The notes under the pieces: generated by a model
What the model was told of the DNA's origin: nothing
Database searches by the model: none
The model's input: only the letters and a program-made list of their open reading frames with translations
Position numbers and translations under genes: made by a program
Assembly (NCBI RefSeq): GCF_900142275.1
Contig: NZ_FRAI01000017.1
Span: 1-49,768 of the forward strand
From: Anaerobranca californiensis DSM 14826
Lineage (GTDB): Bacteria; Bacillota; Proteinivoracia; Proteinivoracales; Proteinivoracaceae
Direction: 5' to 3'
Length of the DNA stretch: 49,768 nucleotides
Part shown: in pieces, positions 48,024 to 49,768 of the stretch
How positions within the stretch are numbered: position 1 is the first letter of the stretch
Layout: each line of letters begins with the position of its first letter

Positions 48024-48365
48024 TTATTTTTTTTGATAATCAATGGCTATAGCAATAATACCTAAAATAAATGCAGCGGCAGGTACTAAAAAATAAGAAT
48101 TTGAGAAATGGCCATAACCAGCACTAAATGGTTTTAAATATTTTATAAATAACGTAGCAGATGTTAAAAAAATCCAGTGATAAAATAAGGAGTCCCTTTA
48201 TCCAAAAAAATCATTCCTTTCCAAAATGTTAATAATTTGGAGGATTATAACTCGTTACTTTATAAATGATGCCATCTAATTTTCCAGCTACTCTACGGGG
48301 AACGTAAAGATTGCCCTTTTTTACTTATTTAGTAACCCTTCAATAGAAATTTTAACATATAGCAT
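48024..48365 (-). pseudogene. Decayed gene for a small membrane protein
   Basis: On the minus strand, coding-like pieces lie in order in changing frames. A possible start at ATG 48365 gives MLYVKISIEGLLNK. Next come VKKGNLYVPRRVAGKLDG, then FWKGMIFLDKGTPYFITGFF, and finally LTSATLFIKYLKPFSAGYGH and a helix ending in AIDYQKK with stop 48024. The last break lies at a run of seven T bases, where one more T would restore the frame. I do not recognise the family. No single open frame is long enough to be a gene now. Confidence 0.55.
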
Positions 48366-48430
48366 TTGATGAGTCAATTGATTATTAATATTTTTTTAAA
48401 AATTTAATCAATTTCTAGTATCTTTAAAAC

Positions 48431-48460
48431 AATAAAAAAGGGAAGAGTTTTTCTCCCTTT
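48431..48460 (-). terminator. hslO terminator
   Basis: On the minus strand AAAGGGAGA pairs with TCTTCCCTTT with one bulge, followed by TTTTTTATT. It lies just after the hslO stop. Confidence 0.75.
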
Positions 48461-48465
48461 ATATA

Positions 48466-49335
48466 TTATATTTTTTTGGTAATTTCCTTTAATTCTTCAG
48501 AAGTAAAAATGTATTTTTCGTTACAAAAACTGCATACCAATTGGATATTTTCCTCTTTAGTTAAGTCTTCCAGTTGTTCTTTCCCCAAAGTGATTAAGCT
48601 AGAGAGGTATTTTTCTTTACTACAGTTACACTTGTAATTAAGGGGCTGTTTCTTTAATATTTGGGGGTTAAGGTCTCCCACTAACCAATTGACTATTTCC
48701 TCAGGGGTTTTTAGGTCTAAAATTAAATCAGTTACTCCTTTTAGTAATGATAATTTATTTTCTATTGCTCCCAGTTCTTCTTCGGTAGCTCCAGGCATAA
48801 CTTGAATTAAAAAACCACCGGCAACAATAATAGAACCATCGGTATCTATTAGAACTCCTAAACCAAAGGAAGATGGTTTTTGTTCTGATTTAGCGTAATA
48901 ATATGTTAAATCCTCTGCTATTTCTCCTGAAACTAAAGGAATACTTGAGGTATAGGGCTCCTTTAATTTAAGGTCTTTAATCACGTAAAGGTTGCCATTC
49001 CCTACTCCCCCTGCTACATCAATTTTCCCTAAGCTGTTAGCTGGTAGTTGAACATGGGGATTATGGACATAGCCTCTAACTTCTCCCACTTTAGCATCGG
49101 CAAAAACTACTCCTAATGGACCATCACCATCTAACTTTAAGTTAATTCTTTCATCACCTTTAAATTCAGCAGAAGCCATTAATAAAGCCCCTGTCATCAA
49201 TCTCCCTAAAGCTGCGGAAGCAACGGGATAAAGGTCATGTCTATTTCTAGCTTCATTGACTAAATTAGTGGTTACAGCGGCTAAACAGCGAATATGGCCA
49301 TTGGCAGCTGTACTGTGTACTAAGTAATCATTCAT
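48466..49335 (-). CDS. hslO: Redox-regulated chaperone Hsp33
   Basis: Hsp33 is a holdase activated when oxidation releases zinc. The 289-residue protein has the C-terminal zinc motif YKCNCSKEK and VCSFCNEKY (C-x-C, then C-x2-C). The N-terminal domain has ARNRHDLYPVASAALGRLMTGALL and VAGGFLIQVMPGA. The start ATG at 49335 follows GGAGG on the minus strand. In a likely strict anaerobe it would guard against oxygen exposure. Confidence 0.96.
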   Translation of the reverse strand: MNDYLVHSTAANGHIRCLAAVTTNLVNEARNRHDLYPVASAALGRLMTGALLMASAEFKGDERINLKLDGDGPLGVVFADAKVGEVRGYVHNPHVQLPANSLGKIDVAGGVGNGNLYVIKDLKLKEPYTSSIPLVSGEIAEDLTYYYAKSEQKPSSFGLGVLIDTDGSIIVAGGFLIQVMPGATEEELGAIENKLSLLKGVTDLILDLKTPEEIVNWLVGDLNPQILKKQPLNYKCNCSKEKYLSSLITLGKEQLEDLTKEENIQLVCSFCNEKYIFTSEELKEITKKI

Positions 49336-49367
49336 AAAATAAGCCTCCTAATTGGATTTTTAAAAAT

Positions 49368-49396
49368 ATTATACCAAAGGGCACTGCCACTCACAA
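49368..49396 (-). promoter_or_regulatory. hslO promoter, overlapping the adjacent element end
   Basis: On the minus strand TTGTGA (49396-49391), 17 bases, then TATAAT (49373-49368). The -35 falls inside sequence that looks like the end of the IS200/IS605-type element. Confidence 0.55.
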
Positions 49397-49464
49397 GGAA
49401 GCTCCATTTAAATTTAACATTAAGTAGCAAGAAGTCCCCCGCTTCTTAAGTGGGGGATTAATTG
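49380..49464 (+). repeat. IS200/IS605-type end: short tnpB 3'-like frame and terminal hairpin
   Basis: The plus strand reads GTATHKEAPFKFNIK and stops at 49425-49427, in the style of a TnpB C-terminus. It is followed by AGCAAGAAGT and the hairpin CCCCCGCTT / AAGTGGGGG (about 49436-49455; one G-T pair). Such hairpins mark the ends of IS200/IS605 elements and the 3' part of TnpB guide-RNA scaffolds. It could be the relic of a previous copy or the left end of the present one. Confidence 0.45.
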
Positions 49465-49617
49465 CTAAAGTTTTTTATATTTTTTTATCAAATCTTCTAT
49501 AGCTTCATCGAGAAGTTTAGACATTGGTATCCTTGTTTTTTCTGATACCATTTTTATTTCTTCATAAAGTTTTTTATCAATTGCTGAACCTATGCGAATT
49601 CTATTTTTTAGCGACAT
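49465..49617 (-). CDS. Ribbon-helix-helix protein of the TnpB element
   Basis: The start is ATG 49617, preceded by AGGAGGTGTT on the minus strand; the longer frame to 49665 starts in the promoter. The 50-residue product, MSLKNRIRIGSAIDKKLYEE through LLDEAIEDLIKKYKKL, has the strand-helix-helix layout of Arc/CopG-type DNA-binding proteins. It is divergent to tnpB and its promoter shares the -35. A repressor role for tnpB and itself is inferred. Confidence 0.82.
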   Translation of the reverse strand: MSLKNRIRIGSAIDKKLYEEIKMVSEKTRIPMSKLLDEAIEDLIKKYKKL

Positions 49618-49636
49618 AATAACACCTCCTAATAGT

Positions 49637-49688
49637 ATTATATTATAACAAAAAGGTGATTGCAAGTAGTATTACTTTATATTATAAT
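49637..49688. promoter_or_regulatory. Two divergent promoters sharing one palindromic -35 (TTGCAA)
   Basis: TTGCAA (49660-49665) is its own reverse complement. Plus strand: TTGCAA, 17 bases, TATAAT (49683-49688), driving tnpB. Minus strand: the same TTGCAA, 17 bases, TATAAT (49642-49637), driving the ribbon-helix-helix gene. Both spacers are 17 and both -10s are consensus, so only one polymerase could bind at a time. Confidence 0.75.
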
Positions 49689-49708
49689 ATAAATAAGGAG
49701 GTGTAACT

Positions 49709-49768
49709 ATGCTAAAGGCTTATAAATACAGGATATATCCAACAAAAGAACAAGAAGAATATTTTGCT
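49709..49768 (+). CDS. tnpB: TnpB RNA-guided nuclease/transposase accessory, N-terminal part
   Basis: The 20 visible codons read MLKAYKYRIYPTKEQEEYFA, the very conserved TnpB (OrfB) N-terminus. AAGGAGGTGT (49695-49704) is the ribosome site. The catalytic RuvC residues and zinc ribbon are beyond the window, so intactness is unknown. TnpB cuts DNA guided by an RNA from the element's right end. Confidence 0.9.
   Translation, partial: MLKAYKYRIYPTKEQEEYFA

Larger units (their letters stand above)
49380..49768 (+). mobile_element. IS200/IS605-like element with tnpB and a ribbon-helix-helix gene, left part
   Basis: The element runs off the window. Visible parts are a terminal hairpin, a minus-strand ribbon-helix-helix gene, a shared divergent promoter and the first 20 codons of tnpB. 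No tnpA (Y1 or serine transposase) is seen, so it may be a tnpB-only element that needs help in trans. Confidence 0.7.

Overview
The window is low-GC Firmicutes DNA: AT-rich coding, strong Shine-Dalgarno sites, frequent GTG/TTG starts, and T-box and purine-riboswitch control. The gene order guaA, pbuG, purEKBCSQLFMNHD, yerC, pcrA, ligA, gatCAB follows the Bacillus subtilis arrangement, with pbuG lying between purK and purB. A Clostridia-class anaerobe is the best guess. A [4Fe-4S]-type PurF and IS1182 and IS200/IS605-type elements fit, but genus cannot be fixed by eye.

Layout. 1-340 is the end of an IS1182-type element, followed by an NhaC-type Na+/H+ antiporter (515-1861). 1940-6212 is a MoxR / DUF58 / transglutaminase operon. 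guaA (6257-7789) is followed by a Phd/RelE-type toxin-antitoxin pair lying between two copies of an 11-bp repeat that matches the guaA 3' end, probably a relic of a guaA-integrated island. A second transglutaminase (8789-10849) comes next. 10884-25306 holds the complete IMP biosynthesis gene set in two transcription blocks (purEK, then purBCSQLFMNHD), separated by a guanine-riboswitch-controlled guanine/hypoxanthine permease. The pur block converges head-on with a secreted 5'-nucleotidase gene. Its terminator lies inside the last codons of that opposing gene.

27448-31954 is mostly minus-strand: a MATE-MarR operon with a near-perfect palindromic operator, a cation-diffusion facilitator, and an MFS transporter whose Shine-Dalgarno is separated from its ATG by a hairpin. 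32145-33786 is a DUF1576 membrane protein paired with a stand-alone mini GHKL ATPase. trpS (minus) carries a Trp-specific T-box. yerC, a small membrane protein, pcrA, ligA, a membrane protein and gatCAB follow on the plus strand. The end of the window holds an ABC half-transporter pair whose second member has an in-frame stop, a decayed membrane-protein gene, hslO, and the start of a TnpB element. In that element a divergent ribbon-helix-helix gene and tnpB share one palindromic -35 hexamer.

How the genes work together. PurF-D-N-L(SQ)-M-K-E-C-B-H make IMP, and GuaA makes GMP. PbuG imports guanine or hypoxanthine under guanine-riboswitch control. The secreted nucleotidase probably releases nucleosides for salvage. 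GatCAB and TrpS serve tRNA charging, and PcrA and LigA serve DNA repair and replication. Mobile DNA lies at both window ends. No rRNA, tRNA or CRISPR array was seen by eye.
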